The notes: a model not told the origin generated them from the sequence alone. DNA of 64,000 nucleotides from Nocardioides jejuensis (GCF_004337475.1 NZ_SJZJ01000012.1:16565-80564), one strand, 5' to 3'; shown: positions 1-8,854, counted from the stretch's first letter. Made by a program: numbers and translations.

Positions 1-1
1 C

Positions 2-1270
2 GCGCCGTTCGGGATCATCGGTGCCTCGCTGCTCGTCTTCCCGGCCCTCGCGCTGGGCCTGTCCGGCTTCGAGACCGGCGTCGTCGTGATGCCGCTCGTG
101 AAGGGCGACCCCGACGACAAGCCGCGCCGCCCGAAGGGCCGGATCCGCAACGCGAAGAAGCTGCTGACGACCGCGGCCGCCATCATGAGCGTGCTCCTGC
201 TCAGCTCCTCGCTCGTCACCACGGTGCTCATCCCGCACGAGGCGTTCGAGGACGGCGGCCCGGCAAACGGACGCGCACTGGCCTTCCTCGCGCACTCGCG
301 GCTCGGCGACGGCTTCGGCTCGGCGTACGACGCGGCGACGATCGCCATCCTCTGGTTCGCCGGTGCCTCGGCGATGGCGGGCCTGCTCAACATCGTGCCG
401 CGCTACCTGCCGCGCTACGGCATGGCGCCTGACTGGGCCCGGTCGGTGCGCCCGCTGGTCGTGCTCTTCACCGGTATCGCCGCCGTCGTCACGCTCGCCT
501 TCCGCGCGGACGTCGACGAGCAGGCCGGCGCGTACGCCACCGGTGTCCTCGCCCTGATGACGTCCGCCGCGGTGGCGGTGACCCTCACCGAGTGGCGCCG
601 TCAGCACCGCCCCCAGGCCACCTTCTTCGGCGTGATCAGCGCGATCTTCATCTACACGATCAGCGTCACGATCATCGACCGCCCCGAGGGCCTGCTGATC
701 GCGCTCGTCTTCGTGCTGATGATCCTGGTGATCTCGGTGATCAGCCGGATCCGTCGCGCGACCGAGCTGCGTGTCCAGGGTGTCCGCCTGGACGCCGGCG
801 CCCAGCAGATCATCGACACGGCCATCGCCGACCCGCGCCCGATCCGGTTCATCGCCAACAAGCTCCAGGCCGGTGACGACCTCGAGTACGACGCGAAGAT
901 GGCGGAGGTCCAGCTCGACAACCACCTCGGTGACGACGAGGACCGGATCTTCCTCGAGGTCGCCGTGACCGACGCCAGCGATTTCGCCGGCGTCGTCGAG
1001 GTCACCAACGTGCAGGTCGGCCGGCACCGCATCCTGCGCGCCACCGGCCCGTCGGTGCCCAACACGATCGCGGCGTTCCTGCTGCACGTGCGCGACCTCG
1101 ACCAGCAGGTGCCGCACGTGTACTTCGAGTGGAGCGACCGCTCCCCGGGCGACAACGTGATGCGGTTCCTGCTCGCCGGCGAGGGCGACATCCCGCCGCT
1201 GACGCACGAGATCCTGCGCAAGGCCGAGCCTGTCGAGGCCCGTCGGCCGCAGGTCCACGTCGGCGGCTGA
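2..1270 (+). CDS. APC-type amino acid permease, C-terminal part (5' end outside window)
   Basis: The frame is open from the first bases of the window, so the true start lies upstream; an internal GTG near 86 is not a credible start because coding sequence continues through it. The visible start encodes a hydrophobic helix followed by LSGFETGV, a motif typical of actinobacterial amino-acid-permease-like proteins. At least six further hydrophobic segments follow up to about base 760. The last ~160 residues form a soluble cytoplasmic tail of unknown function. It probably transports amino acids or related solutes across the inner membrane, but the substrate cannot be read from this fragment. It ends about 95 bases before the molybdopterin oxidoreductase, with a candidate operator between. 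Confidence 0.7.
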   Translation, partial: APFGIIGASLLVFPALALGLSGFETGVVVMPLVKGDPDDKPRRPKGRIRNAKKLLTTAAAIMSVLLLSSSLVTTVLIPHEAFEDGGPANGRALAFLAHSRLGDGFGSAYDAATIAILWFAGASAMAGLLNIVPRYLPRYGMAPDWARSVRPLVVLFTGIAAVVTLAFRADVDEQAGAYATGVLALMTSAAVAVTLTEWRRQHRPQATFFGVISAIFIYTISVTIIDRPEGLLIALVFVLMILVISVISRIRRATELRVQGVRLDAGAQQIIDTAIADPRPIRFIANKLQAGDDLEYDAKMAEVQLDNHLGDDEDRIFLEVAVTDASDFAGVVEVTNVQVGRHRILRATGPSVPNTIAAFLLHVRDLDQQVPHVYFEWSDRSPGDNVMRFLLAGEGDIPPLTHEILRKAEPVEARRPQVHVGG

Positions 1271-1323
1271 TCCTTCCCGCGCCACACCGCGGGACCCTTG
1301 ACCGGACGGTCACATGCGGGGAC

Positions 1324-1339
1324 TATGACAGTCGTCATA
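1324..1339. promoter_or_regulatory. Palindromic candidate operator for the downstream TetR regulator
   Basis: The sequence TATGAC-agtc-GTCATA is a perfect 6-bp inverted repeat with a 4-bp spacer, 25 bases upstream of the GTG start of the oxidoreductase. A TTGACC hexamer at 1298-1303 could be a -35 element, although its spacing to TATGAC (20 bp) is long. Palindromes of this size are typical TetR-family sites, and a TetR gene closes the operon. That this regulator binds here is inferred from position and symmetry only. Confidence 0.45.
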
Positions 1340-1364
1340 ATCGTCGTACGCCGAGGAGCCCGCC

Positions 1365-3809
1365 GTGACCGAGTGGCAGAAGTCCGCCTGCATCCTGTGT
1401 GAGTGCAACTGCGGCATCGAGGTGCAGGTCGAGGACCGCGCGCTGATCAAGATCCGCGGCGACAAGTCGCATCCCGGCTCCGAGGGCTACACCTGCGAGA
1501 AGCCGCTGCGCCTCGACCGCTACCAGAACGGCACGGAGCGACTCACCTCTCCCCTGCGCCGGCGTCCGGACGGCACCTACGAGGAGATCGACTGGGACAC
1601 CGCGATCACCGAGATCGCCGGTCGACTCGCGGCGATCCGTGACGAGCACGGCGGCGACAAGATCTTCTTCTACGGCGGTGGCGGCCAGGGCAACCACCTG
1701 GGCGCGACGTACGGCCAGTCGCTGCAGGCCGCGCTCGGCGCGAAGTACAAGTCGAATGCGCTCGCCCAGGAGAAGACCGGCGAGATGTACGTCGACGGCC
1801 GGCTCTACGGCGGCCACACCAAGGGCGACTTCGAGCACGCCGAAGTCGTGGTGTTCATCGGCAAGAACCCCTGGCAGTCCCACTCGTTCCCGCGGACCCG
1901 GCCGGTCCTCAAGGAGATGGCCGCCGACCCCGGCCGTTGCATGATCGTGCTCGACCCGCGGCGCAGCGAGACCGCCGCGATGGCGGACATCCACCTCCAG
2001 GTGAAGCCGGGCACCGACGCCTGGTGCATCGCCGCGATGGTCGGCGTCCTGGTCCAGGAGGACCTGGTCGACCACGACTTCATCGACCACCACACGACCG
2101 GCGCACTGCCGGTGCTGGCGGCCTTCGCGGACGTCGACATCACCGACTACGCCGCGCGCTGCGGCGTACCGGAAGAGCTGATCCGGACCGCGGCACGACG
2201 CATCGCCGCCGCCGAGAGCGCGTGCACGTACGAGGACCTCGGCATCCAGCAGGCGCCGCACAGCACGCTCAACTCCTACATGCAGAAGATGCTCTGGATC
2301 CTGACCGGCAACTTCGCCAAGCGGGGCGGGATGTTCCTGCACTCGACCTTCGCCCCGATCGCCGGCGCAGCACCCGGCAGCGGCGGCGGCAGCCGGCGAC
2401 CGAAGTCGCCAATCCAGCGCGGGCTCGCGGGTCTCCAGACGGCGGCAGTCGACGGCGTGGGCGCCGCGGCGATCCGGGTGCCGGCGTTCCTGCCGGACGC
2501 GGTCGCGACGCCCCTCGCCAGCCGCCTGCGCGGTCCGGTCGCGGCCGTCGCCAACGGCCCGGCGCCGAAGGCGGGTCCGCCGCGCTCCCCCGCCGCCGAT
2601 CGTCGTACGCCGGTCACCGGCGCGCGCATCGTGGCCGGACTGGTGCCCTGCAACTCGATCGCAGACGAGTGCCTGGGCGACCACCCCGACCGGTTCCGCG
2701 CCCTGTGGCTCGACAGCACCAATCCCGCGCACTCGCTGGCCGACTCGGAGTCGTTCCGGCAGGCGATGCGTGCGGTCGACCTGAGCGTCGTCATCGACAT
2801 CGCGATGACCGAGACCGCACGGCTGGCCGACTACGTGCTGCCCGCCGCGAGCCAGTTCGAGAAGTGGGAGTGCACGTTCTTCAACGTCGACTTCCCCAAG
2901 AACGTCTTCCACCTCCGGCGCCCGAGCATGGAGCCACTCACCGGCACGCTGCCGGAGCCGGAGATCTACGCGCGCCTGCTGCGCGAGCTCGGCGCGGTCG
3001 ACGAGTCGGTGCTCGCTCCCCTGCGTCGCGCCGCGCACAAGGGGCGCACCCAGTTCGCGATCGCCTTCTTCGCCGCTGTCGCGGTCAACCCGAAGCTGAT
3101 GGGCCTGGCCGGCTACGTGCTGCACGAGACCCTCGGCGAGGTCCTTCCCGAGGGCGCGCGCGGCACGGCGTCACTGTGGGGCGTGAGCCAGCTCTGCACG
3201 ATGGCCAACCCCGCGTCGACGGCGCGGGCAGGCTTCACCGGTGAGGGCTTCGCGCCCGGCAACGCGCTCTTCGAGCGGATCCTGACCGGCGAGGCCGTCG
3301 CCTTCACCGTCGACGACTACGGCGACGCGTGGAGCTACACGCGTCGGCCCGATCAGCGCTTCACCCTCGAGGTCCCCGAGCTCCTCGAGCACCTGCGGGC
3401 GCTGAAGAGCGCAGAGAGCTCGTGGACCACCGACGAGTTCCCGATGGTGCTCTCGGCCGGCGAACGCCGCGCGTTCACCGCCAACACGATCATCCGCGAT
3501 CCTTCCTGGCGTCGTCGCGATGCCCAGGGGGCGCTCCGCATCGGCACCGAGGACGCCGCGACGTACGGCGTGGAGACCGGCGACTCGCTGCGGATCGTCA
3601 CCGAGAAGGGCGCCGCCGTGGCCGTTGTCGAGGTGACCGACCAGATGCAGGCGGGCCACATCTCGCTGCCCAACGGGCTCGGCGTCCAGCACGCCGACGG
3701 CACGCCCGGCGTGGCGCCCAACGAGCTCACTTCCCTGCACCACAAGGACTTCCTCGCCGGGACCCCGTGGCACAAGTACGTCCCCGCTCGCCTGGAGCCG
3801 GTCGGATGA
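1365..3809 (+). CDS. Molybdopterin-dependent oxidoreductase (formate dehydrogenase/nitrate reductase-like)
   Basis: This 814-residue protein belongs to the bis-molybdopterin guanine dinucleotide oxidoreductase superfamily. The N-terminus carries the iron-sulfur ligands C9-x2-C12-x3-C16-x27-C44, the usual [4Fe-4S] pattern. Typical catalytic-domain segments follow (YGGGGQGNH, ARTRPVLKE-like text, DPRRSETA), and a molybdopterin-dinucleotide-binding domain occupies the last ~120 residues. A low-complexity Ala/Pro/Gly-rich insertion lies at about residues 335-415. No Tat signal and no electron-transfer partner gene are adjacent, so it is probably a cytoplasmic enzyme of unknown substrate. The GTG start has a GAGGAG ribosome site 6 bases upstream. 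The stop overlaps the TetR start (ATGA), which implies one operon. Confidence 0.85.
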   Translation: MTEWQKSACILCECNCGIEVQVEDRALIKIRGDKSHPGSEGYTCEKPLRLDRYQNGTERLTSPLRRRPDGTYEEIDWDTAITEIAGRLAAIRDEHGGDKIFFYGGGGQGNHLGATYGQSLQAALGAKYKSNALAQEKTGEMYVDGRLYGGHTKGDFEHAEVVVFIGKNPWQSHSFPRTRPVLKEMAADPGRCMIVLDPRRSETAAMADIHLQVKPGTDAWCIAAMVGVLVQEDLVDHDFIDHHTTGALPVLAAFADVDITDYAARCGVPEELIRTAARRIAAAESACTYEDLGIQQAPHSTLNSYMQKMLWILTGNFAKRGGMFLHSTFAPIAGAAPGSGGGSRRPKSPIQRGLAGLQTAAVDGVGAAAIRVPAFLPDAVATPLASRLRGPVAAVANGPAPKAGPPRSPAADRRTPVTGARIVAGLVPCNSIADECLGDHPDRFRALWLDSTNPAHSLADSESFRQAMRAVDLSVVIDIAMTETARLADYVLPAASQFEKWECTFFNVDFPKNVFHLRRPSMEPLTGTLPEPEIYARLLRELGAVDESVLAPLRRAAHKGRTQFAIAFFAAVAVNPKLMGLAGYVLHETLGEVLPEGARGTASLWGVSQLCTMANPASTARAGFTGEGFAPGNALFERILTGEAVAFTVDDYGDAWSYTRRPDQRFTLEVPELLEHLRALKSAESSWTTDEFPMVLSAGERRAFTANTIIRDPSWRRRDAQGALRIGTEDAATYGVETGDSLRIVTEKGAAVAVVEVTDQMQAGHISLPNGLGVQHADGTPGVAPNELTSLHHKDFLAGTPWHKYVPARLEPVG

Positions 3810-4357
3810 GCACGCGCGACGCGATGATCACGAGTGCAGCGGCGCTGTTTCGCGAGCGCGGGGTGGCGGCGACATCGTTGCGCGACGTCGTCGATCACGC
3901 CAGGGCTCCACGCGGCTCGATCTACCACCACTTCCCCGGCGGGAAGGCCGAGCTGGCGGAGGCCGCCACCGGCATGGCCGGGAGCTTCATCGAGGGCCTC
4001 CTGACCGACCTCCTGGCGAACGGCGAGCCCGCTGCCGCCATCACGAAGTTCGTCGACTACTGGAAGCAGGCCCTGACCCGGCAGGACTTCGTCGACGGCT
4101 GCCCGGTGGCCGCGGCCGCCGTCTCCTCGGACGAGACCGCTGCGGCACGGGACCGGGCCGGTCGGGCGTTCACCCGCTGGCAGGACCAGGTCGCAGCGGC
4201 GCTCATCGCGCGCGGCCTGGCACCGGACGCCGCCGCCGACCGCGCCGGCCTGGCCGTTGCCGCCATCGAGGGCGCACTCATCGTTGCCCGGGCCCAGCGG
4301 AGCACGGAGCCCCTCGACCGCGTGGCGCGCCAGCTCCAGGGGCTTCTGGCCGGCTGA
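3806..4357 (+). CDS. TetR/AcrR family transcriptional regulator (LmrA/YxaF type)
   Basis: A 183-residue regulator. Residues 1-50 form the TetR helix-turn-helix (ALFRERGVAATSLRDVVDHA, then GSIYHHFPGGKAEL, the recognition helix and HTH end). The C-terminal ligand-binding part contains FVDGCPVAAAAV and SSDETAAARD, typical of the LmrA/YxaF-like subfamily. ATG at 3806 was chosen because it overlaps the upstream TGA in ATGA and leaves a complete HTH. It is co-transcribed with the oxidoreductase and probably controls it through the palindrome at 1324-1339. The ligand is unknown. Confidence 0.85.
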   Translation: MSTRDAMITSAAALFRERGVAATSLRDVVDHARAPRGSIYHHFPGGKAELAEAATGMAGSFIEGLLTDLLANGEPAAAITKFVDYWKQALTRQDFVDGCPVAAAAVSSDETAAARDRAGRAFTRWQDQVAAALIARGLAPDAAADRAGLAVAAIEGALIVARAQRSTEPLDRVARQLQGLLAG

Positions 4358-4376
4358 GCATCCCGACGACGCGCGC

Positions 4377-5612
4377 CTACCAGGCTGCGCGCCTCCGGGC
4401 GTGGGTACGCGGCGCGCTCACGGTCAGGGCCGCGATCACGGTCGTCGCCGGCATGGCCAGCACCAGGCCGATGCTGGACGCCAGGGTCATGACGCACTCC
4501 TCGCCGAACTGCTCGGTGAGCAACATGTCCGCGAGTGAACGGTCGTAGAGAGCGACGAAGAGCAGGGTGGTCAGCGCCGTGCCGGCGTACACGAAGACGA
4601 TCGTGTAGATCGCCGAGGCGATGTGGTCCCGACCGATGCGCATCGCGCTGTTGAAGAGCTCCCGGCGCCCCATCGTGACCGAGGCCGCCCGCAGCTCCCA
4701 CACGGCCGAGGACTGCGTGATCGTCACGTCGTTGAGCACGCCGAGACCGGCGATGATGATCGCCGCCACCATCAGGCCGCGGAAGTCCAGGTCGCCGGCG
4801 AAGGTGCGCACGGGATCGACCGCTTCCGCGCCCAGCCCGCTGAGGTGGGTGAAACCGACGGCCTGTCCGGCCAGCACCGCGGTGATCGCGAGCCCCACGA
4901 GGGTGCCGGCGAGCGCCGTGCTCGTGCGGACCGAGACGCCGTGAGCGGCGTACAGGACGACGAACATGATCGCGCCCGCGGCGGTCAGCGCCACCGGCAC
5001 GGGTGCGTGGCCCTCGAGCAGCGCAGGCACCATCCAGAACCAGGTCACGGCGCCGGCGATGCCCAGGCCGAGCAGCGCGAGCAGTCCGCGCCTGCGCGCG
5101 ACCAGCAGCACCACCAGGGCGAAGCCGGCGGCCAGCAGGCCGACGGGCATCTCGCGCTTGGTGCCGAAGTACGAGTACACCGGCTTTCCCTCGGCACCTG
5201 GCACACGGGCGAGGGTGACCCTGTCCCCCGCGGCCAGGCCGGAACGGGTCGCGCCCGGATCGCCGGGTACGTCGATCGTGGTCCCGTCGCCGAGGCGGAC
5301 GGTCAGGCCGTCACAGCCGGCGGGCATCGTCGGCATGGACGACGGGTCGGCGTTCGGGTCGACGACGGGGCACGGCACATGGGTGCGGACCACTGTCGCG
5401 GTCGGATAGGTGGCACCAGCGACGGAGTACTGGGCGTACGGGCGGTCGCCATCGGGCCACAGCTGCACCAGACCGACGACCGTGGCCAGCGCCGCGAGGA
5501 TCAGACTGACCAGGAGGACGCGACGAGGAACGGCAGCGGTGACGACGCCGGCGTAGACGGCCGGATCGTGGGAGTGCCCGTGGGAGTGCCCGTGCGTGTG
5601 TCCTTCGCCCAT
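4377..5612 (-). CDS. YibE/F family membrane protein with His-rich N-terminus
   Basis: A 411-residue polytopic membrane protein of the YibE/F family. The cytoplasmic N-terminus starts with alternating His residues (GHTHGHSHGHSHD). One transmembrane helix, an extracytoplasmic beta-rich domain (about residues 65-150) and at least seven more helices follow, with the conserved segments GVLNDVTITQSS and GRDHIAS. The family's transport substrate is not firmly established. Here it diverges from znuA across the double Zur box at 5659-5694 and is His-rich, so a link to zinc homeostasis is inferred. It is convergent with the TetR gene, with a gap of only 19 bases. The ATG start at 5612 leaves about 45 bases to the shared operator. 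Confidence 0.8.
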   Translation of the reverse strand: MGEGHTHGHSHGHSHDPAVYAGVVTAAVPRRVLLVSLILAALATVVGLVQLWPDGDRPYAQYSVAGATYPTATVVRTHVPCPVVDPNADPSSMPTMPAGCDGLTVRLGDGTTIDVPGDPGATRSGLAAGDRVTLARVPGAEGKPVYSYFGTKREMPVGLLAAGFALVVLLVARRRGLLALLGLGIAGAVTWFWMVPALLEGHAPVPVALTAAGAIMFVVLYAAHGVSVRTSTALAGTLVGLAITAVLAGQAVGFTHLSGLGAEAVDPVRTFAGDLDFRGLMVAAIIIAGLGVLNDVTITQSSAVWELRAASVTMGRRELFNSAMRIGRDHIASAIYTIVFVYAGTALTTLLFVALYDRSLADMLLTEQFGEECVMTLASSIGLVLAMPATTVIAALTVSAPRTHARRRAAW

Positions 5613-5658
5613 GCGAGGAAGGATGACAGATCAGGCGCAACGCCCGACTCCGCTCAGT

Positions 5659-5694
5659 TGACAATCATTCTCAATCGATTGAGAATGATTGTCA
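5659..5694. promoter_or_regulatory. Double Zur box and divergent promoter (36-bp perfect palindrome)
   Basis: Two 15-bp boxes, TGACAATCATTCTCA at 5659-5673 and TGAGAATGATTGTCA at 5680-5694, are separated by ATCGAT; the whole 36 bp is its own reverse complement. Each box has the 7-1-7 shape of actinobacterial Zur sites (TGA-n-AAT-n-ATT-n-TCA). On the plus strand TTGACA (5658-5663) and GAGAAT (5681-5686) are 17 bp apart and place transcription start at or next to the A of the znuA ATG (5694). Repressor binding would therefore cover both the -35 and -10 elements, and by symmetry the promoter of the divergent YibE/F gene. The zur gene closes the operon. Confidence 0.85.
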
Positions 5695-6623
5695 TGTTCT
5701 CCTTCGTGCTCCGACTTCGTCCCCTCGCCGCCGCCGCGATCGTCGCTGCCGCCGGCCTCTCCGCCTGCGGTCCCGCGTCCAGCGCGGGCGGAGACCCGAA
5801 GATCGTGGCCGCGTTCTACCCCCTCCAGTACGTCGCGGAGCGGGTCGCCGGACCGGGCACGACGGTCGAGAACCTGACGCAGCCGGGCAAGGAGCCGCAC
5901 GACCTGGAGCTCTCCGTGCGCCAGGTCGCCGACGTGAACGACGCCGACCTCCTGGTCTACGAGCGGGGCTTCCAGGCGGCGGTCGACGCCGCCGTCGACA
6001 CCCGCTCGGGCGCGAAGGTGGATGCGGCAGCCGTCGCCGGGCTCCAGCCGGTGACTCCGCACCCGGAGCTCGCCGGCACCACGAGCGGCGAGGACGAGGG
6101 CAGCCTCGACCCCCACTTCTGGCAGGACCCCACGAAGCTCGCCAAGGTCGCCGACGCCATCGCGACGGAGCTCGCCTCTTCCGACCCCGACCACGCAGCC
6201 GACTACCGGAAGCGTGCCGCAGGCGTACGCCGCGACCTCGACGCGCTCGACAAGGCGTACGCCCAGGGTCTCCGCACCTGCGCGCGCACCACCGTGGTCG
6301 TCAGCCACGACGCCTTCGAGTACCTCGGTCGCTACGGGATCAAGGTCGAGCCGATCTCGGGCCTCTCCCCCGAAGCCGAGCCGACTGCCGCCGACCTGGC
6401 CGCGCTGCAGAAGCTGATCCGCAAGGACGGGATCACGACCGTCTTCTCCGAGACCCTGGTCAGCAAGGCGATGGCCGAGTCGCTCGCGCGCGACATGGGC
6501 ATCCGGAGCGAGGTGCTCGATCCCCTCGAAGGCCTGACCGCGCAGGCGCAGAAGAACGGTGGCGACTACCTTTCTGTCATGCGCTCGAACCTCGCCGCCC
6601 TCCAGAAGGCCAACGGCTGTTGA
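5694..6623 (+). CDS. znuA: Zinc ABC transporter substrate-binding lipoprotein ZnuA
   Basis: A 309-residue cluster A-I solute-binding protein that captures Zn2+ outside the membrane and passes it to ZnuBC. The N-terminus is a lipoprotein signal ending in LSAC (Cys25). Likely metal ligands are the histidines in KEPHDLELS, SLDPHFW and VVSHDAFEY, plus the acidic residue in VFSETLVS, all at family positions. The usual His-rich loop is short and acidic (SGEDEGS). ATG 5694 is preferred because the promoter predicts a leaderless transcript starting there; ATG 5685 is an in-frame alternative. The gene overlaps znuC (TTGA) and is the first gene of znuA-znuC-znuB-zur. Manganese as substrate cannot be excluded, but the Zur context favours zinc. 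Confidence 0.88.
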   Translation: MFSFVLRLRPLAAAAIVAAAGLSACGPASSAGGDPKIVAAFYPLQYVAERVAGPGTTVENLTQPGKEPHDLELSVRQVADVNDADLLVYERGFQAAVDAAVDTRSGAKVDAAAVAGLQPVTPHPELAGTTSGEDEGSLDPHFWQDPTKLAKVADAIATELASSDPDHAADYRKRAAGVRRDLDALDKAYAQGLRTCARTTVVVSHDAFEYLGRYGIKVEPISGLSPEAEPTAADLAALQKLIRKDGITTVFSETLVSKAMAESLARDMGIRSEVLDPLEGLTAQAQKNGGDYLSVMRSNLAALQKANGC

Positions 6624-7429
6624 GCACCGTCATCGAGGCCCGCGGACTCTCCGTCAGCATCGGCGGGCGGCCCGTGCTGCGCGGGATCGACGTGGCGATC
6701 AGCGACGGCGAGTTCGTCGCGCTGATGGGCGCCAACGGCTCCGGCAAGTCCACGCTTGTCCGGGCGCTGACCGGCCTGCGGCCCCTCATCACCGGCGAGG
6801 TCCGCCTCTTCGGTGTGCCCCTGGGGCGGTTCCGCGACCGGCAACGCCTGGGCTTCGTACCCCAGCGCCCGAGCGCCGCGGGCGGCGTACCTGCGTCGGT
6901 GTGGGAGGTGGTGTCCTCCGGTCGCCTCACGCGACGGCCGTTCCTGCGCCCCCTGCGGAGCATCGACCGCGCCGCGATCCGTAACGCTCTCGAGATCGTG
7001 GGCCTCGAGGACCGTGCTGGCGACGGCGTGGCGACCCTCTCCGGCGGACAGCAGCAACGGGTGCTCATTGCCCGCGCGCTCGCCGGAGAGCCCGAGCTCC
7101 TCTTCCTGGACGAACCGACCGCTGGCGTCGACCTGGCCAACCAGGTCGCCCTGGCCGAGGCCCTGCGACAGCTCAAGGACAAGGGCGCGACGATCGTGCT
7201 CGTCGCCCACGAGCTGGGGCCGCTCGCCCCGCTCGTCGACCGCGCGATCGTCTTGCGGGACGGCCGCGTGGCCTATGACGGCCCGCCTCTCGGCGACCAC
7301 GCAGTCCCGGAGACGCTCGGCGGCGAGCCGCACACACACCACCATGGCCACGAGCTCCTGCAGGCGCGGCGGCAGCACGCACCCCAGGTCACCTCTCCCC
7401 TCGACAGCCGCCCGGAGGAGGGCCGATGA
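6620..7429 (+). CDS. znuC: Zinc ABC transporter ATP-binding protein ZnuC
   Basis: A 269-residue ATPase of the metal-importing ABC family. Walker A is GANGSGKST (residues 37-45), the signature is LSGGQQQR, Walker B is LLFLDEPT and the switch histidine is in LVAHEL. The C-terminal ~35 residues are an extra tail containing HTHHHGH, likely metal-binding, outside the normal fold. The start is TTG overlapping the znuA stop (TTGA), an uncommon start codon that suggests translational coupling. It overlaps znuB by ATGA with a strong GGAGGAGGG site just upstream. It energises zinc import with ZnuA and ZnuB. Confidence 0.88.
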   Translation: MSTVIEARGLSVSIGGRPVLRGIDVAISDGEFVALMGANGSGKSTLVRALTGLRPLITGEVRLFGVPLGRFRDRQRLGFVPQRPSAAGGVPASVWEVVSSGRLTRRPFLRPLRSIDRAAIRNALEIVGLEDRAGDGVATLSGGQQQRVLIARALAGEPELLFLDEPTAGVDLANQVALAEALRQLKDKGATIVLVAHELGPLAPLVDRAIVLRDGRVAYDGPPLGDHAVPETLGGEPHTHHHGHELLQARRQHAPQVTSPLDSRPEEGR

Positions 7430-8433
7430 CCGAGCTCCTCGGGATCCTGACCTACCCGTTCATGATCCGTGCCCTGATCGCCGCCGTCGTCACCGGCCTC
7501 GCGGCTCCGGCTGTGGGGACCTACCTCGTCCAGAAGCGCCTGTCCCTGATGGGTGACGGCATCGGTCACTGCGCGGTCACGGGCGTGGCGATCGGTCTCC
7601 TGACCCACACGTCGCCGACCTGGTCCGCCGTCGTGGTCGCCGTGCTGGCCGCCGTGGCCATCGAGCTGATCCGCGAGCGCGGCAACACCAATGGGGACCT
7701 GGCCCTCGCCCTCCTCTTCTACGGCGGCATCGCGGGCGGCGTGATGATCACCGGCATCGCGGGCCAGAGCGCCCAGACCCTCCAGTCGTACCTGTTCGGA
7801 TCGCTGCTCACGATCGCGCCGAGCGACGTGGTCGTGACCGTGGCGCTGGCGCTCACCGTGCTCGTCGCCTGCCTCGGGCTCGGGCCGCAGCTCTTCGCGG
7901 TGTCCCAGGACGCCGAGTTCGCGCGCGTCGCCGGCATCCGGGTCCGGTTCTACAACGTCCTGATCGCCGTCCTGGCTGCCGTGACCGTCACGGTCGCGAT
8001 GCGTACGGTCGGCCTGCTCCTGGTGTCGGCGCTCATGGTGGTGCCGGTCGCGACCGCGCAGCAGGTGACCCGCACCTTCCGCACGACGCTCGCGGCCGCC
8101 ATGGGCCTCGGTCTGGTGGCCTCTGTCGGCGGCCTCGTCGCCGCAGCATGGCTCTCGTTCGCGGCTGACGTCGCGCCGGGTCCGGCGATCGTGATGCTCG
8201 CGCTCGCCTGCTTCGTGGTCTCGTGGCCCCTCGGCGCCTGGCGGCGACACCGCCAGCGTCTGCGCGAGCCCTTCGCCGCACTGGAGCCGCTGGGCCACGA
8301 CGTCACGGATGCGCATCCGCACACCCATGGCGACGACTGCGGCCACCCGGCCGTCCCGCATGGCGACCACGTCGACTACATCCACGACGGGCACCGGCAC
8401 GCACCACACGGAGAGCACTATGACGAGCACTGA
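7426..8433 (+). CDS. znuB: Zinc ABC transporter permease ZnuB
   Basis: A 335-residue membrane permease of the ABC-3 family. It has about eight or nine hydrophobic helices over residues 10-280, including GDGIGHCAVTGVAIG near the N-terminus and AGIRVRFYNVL, both typical of the family. The last ~50 residues are an unusual cytoplasmic tail very rich in His and Asp (DAHPHTHGDDCGHP, HDGHRHAPHGEHYDEH). Permeases of this family normally end soon after the last helix, so the tail is an addition and may buffer or sense zinc. The end of znuB overlaps the start of zur by 14 bases, which couples transporter and repressor expression. Confidence 0.88.
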   Translation: MTELLGILTYPFMIRALIAAVVTGLAAPAVGTYLVQKRLSLMGDGIGHCAVTGVAIGLLTHTSPTWSAVVVAVLAAVAIELIRERGNTNGDLALALLFYGGIAGGVMITGIAGQSAQTLQSYLFGSLLTIAPSDVVVTVALALTVLVACLGLGPQLFAVSQDAEFARVAGIRVRFYNVLIAVLAAVTVTVAMRTVGLLLVSALMVVPVATAQQVTRTFRTTLAAAMGLGLVASVGGLVAAAWLSFAADVAPGPAIVMLALACFVVSWPLGAWRRHRQRLREPFAALEPLGHDVTDAHPHTHGDDCGHPAVPHGDHVDYIHDGHRHAPHGEHYDEH

Positions 8434-8851
8434 CGCCCCCCACGCGCACGGGCGCGAGGCAACGACTCCCCCCGTCCGGCCGACGAAGCAGCGGCGTGCC
8501 GTCGCGGAGGCGCTGGCCAGCTTCGGCGACTTCCGCAGCGCCCAGGAGATCCACGGCTCGCTCACCGAGCGCGGCGAGAAGGTCGGGCTGGCGACCGTCT
8601 ACCGCACCCTCCAGCTGCTCAGCGATTCCGGCGAGGTCGACATGCTCCGCACCGAGGAGGGTGAGGCGATCTACCGTCGTTGCTCGGCGACCCACCACCA
8701 TCACCTCGTCTGCCGCCAGTGCGGCGCCACGGTCGAGGTGGAGGGCCCGGCGGTCGAGCGGTGGACCCGCGCGATCGCCGCCGAGCACGGCTACGCCGAC
8801 ATCGCGCACACGCTGGAGCTCTTCGGCACCTGCCGCTCCTGCGCGGTCTGA
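8420..8851 (+). CDS. zur: Zinc uptake regulator Zur (Fur family)
   Basis: A 143-residue Fur-family repressor. The winged helix spans about residues 20-85 (KQRRAVAEALASFGDFRSAQEI, GLATVYRTLQLL). The dimerisation domain contains HHHHLVCRQCG, in which the first Cys pair for the structural zinc lies, and FGTCRSC with the second pair. A short N-terminal DAPHAHG adds two His. ATG 8420 was chosen for its GGAGAG site at 8410-8415 and the start of family similarity. With zinc bound it should repress znuACB-zur and the YibE/F gene at the 5659-5694 palindrome. Fur-like iron sensing is unlikely given the operon. Confidence 0.88.
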   Translation: MTSTDAPHAHGREATTPPVRPTKQRRAVAEALASFGDFRSAQEIHGSLTERGEKVGLATVYRTLQLLSDSGEVDMLRTEEGEAIYRRCSATHHHHLVCRQCGATVEVEGPAVERWTRAIAAEHGYADIAHTLELFGTCRSCAV

Positions 8852-8854
8852 GGC

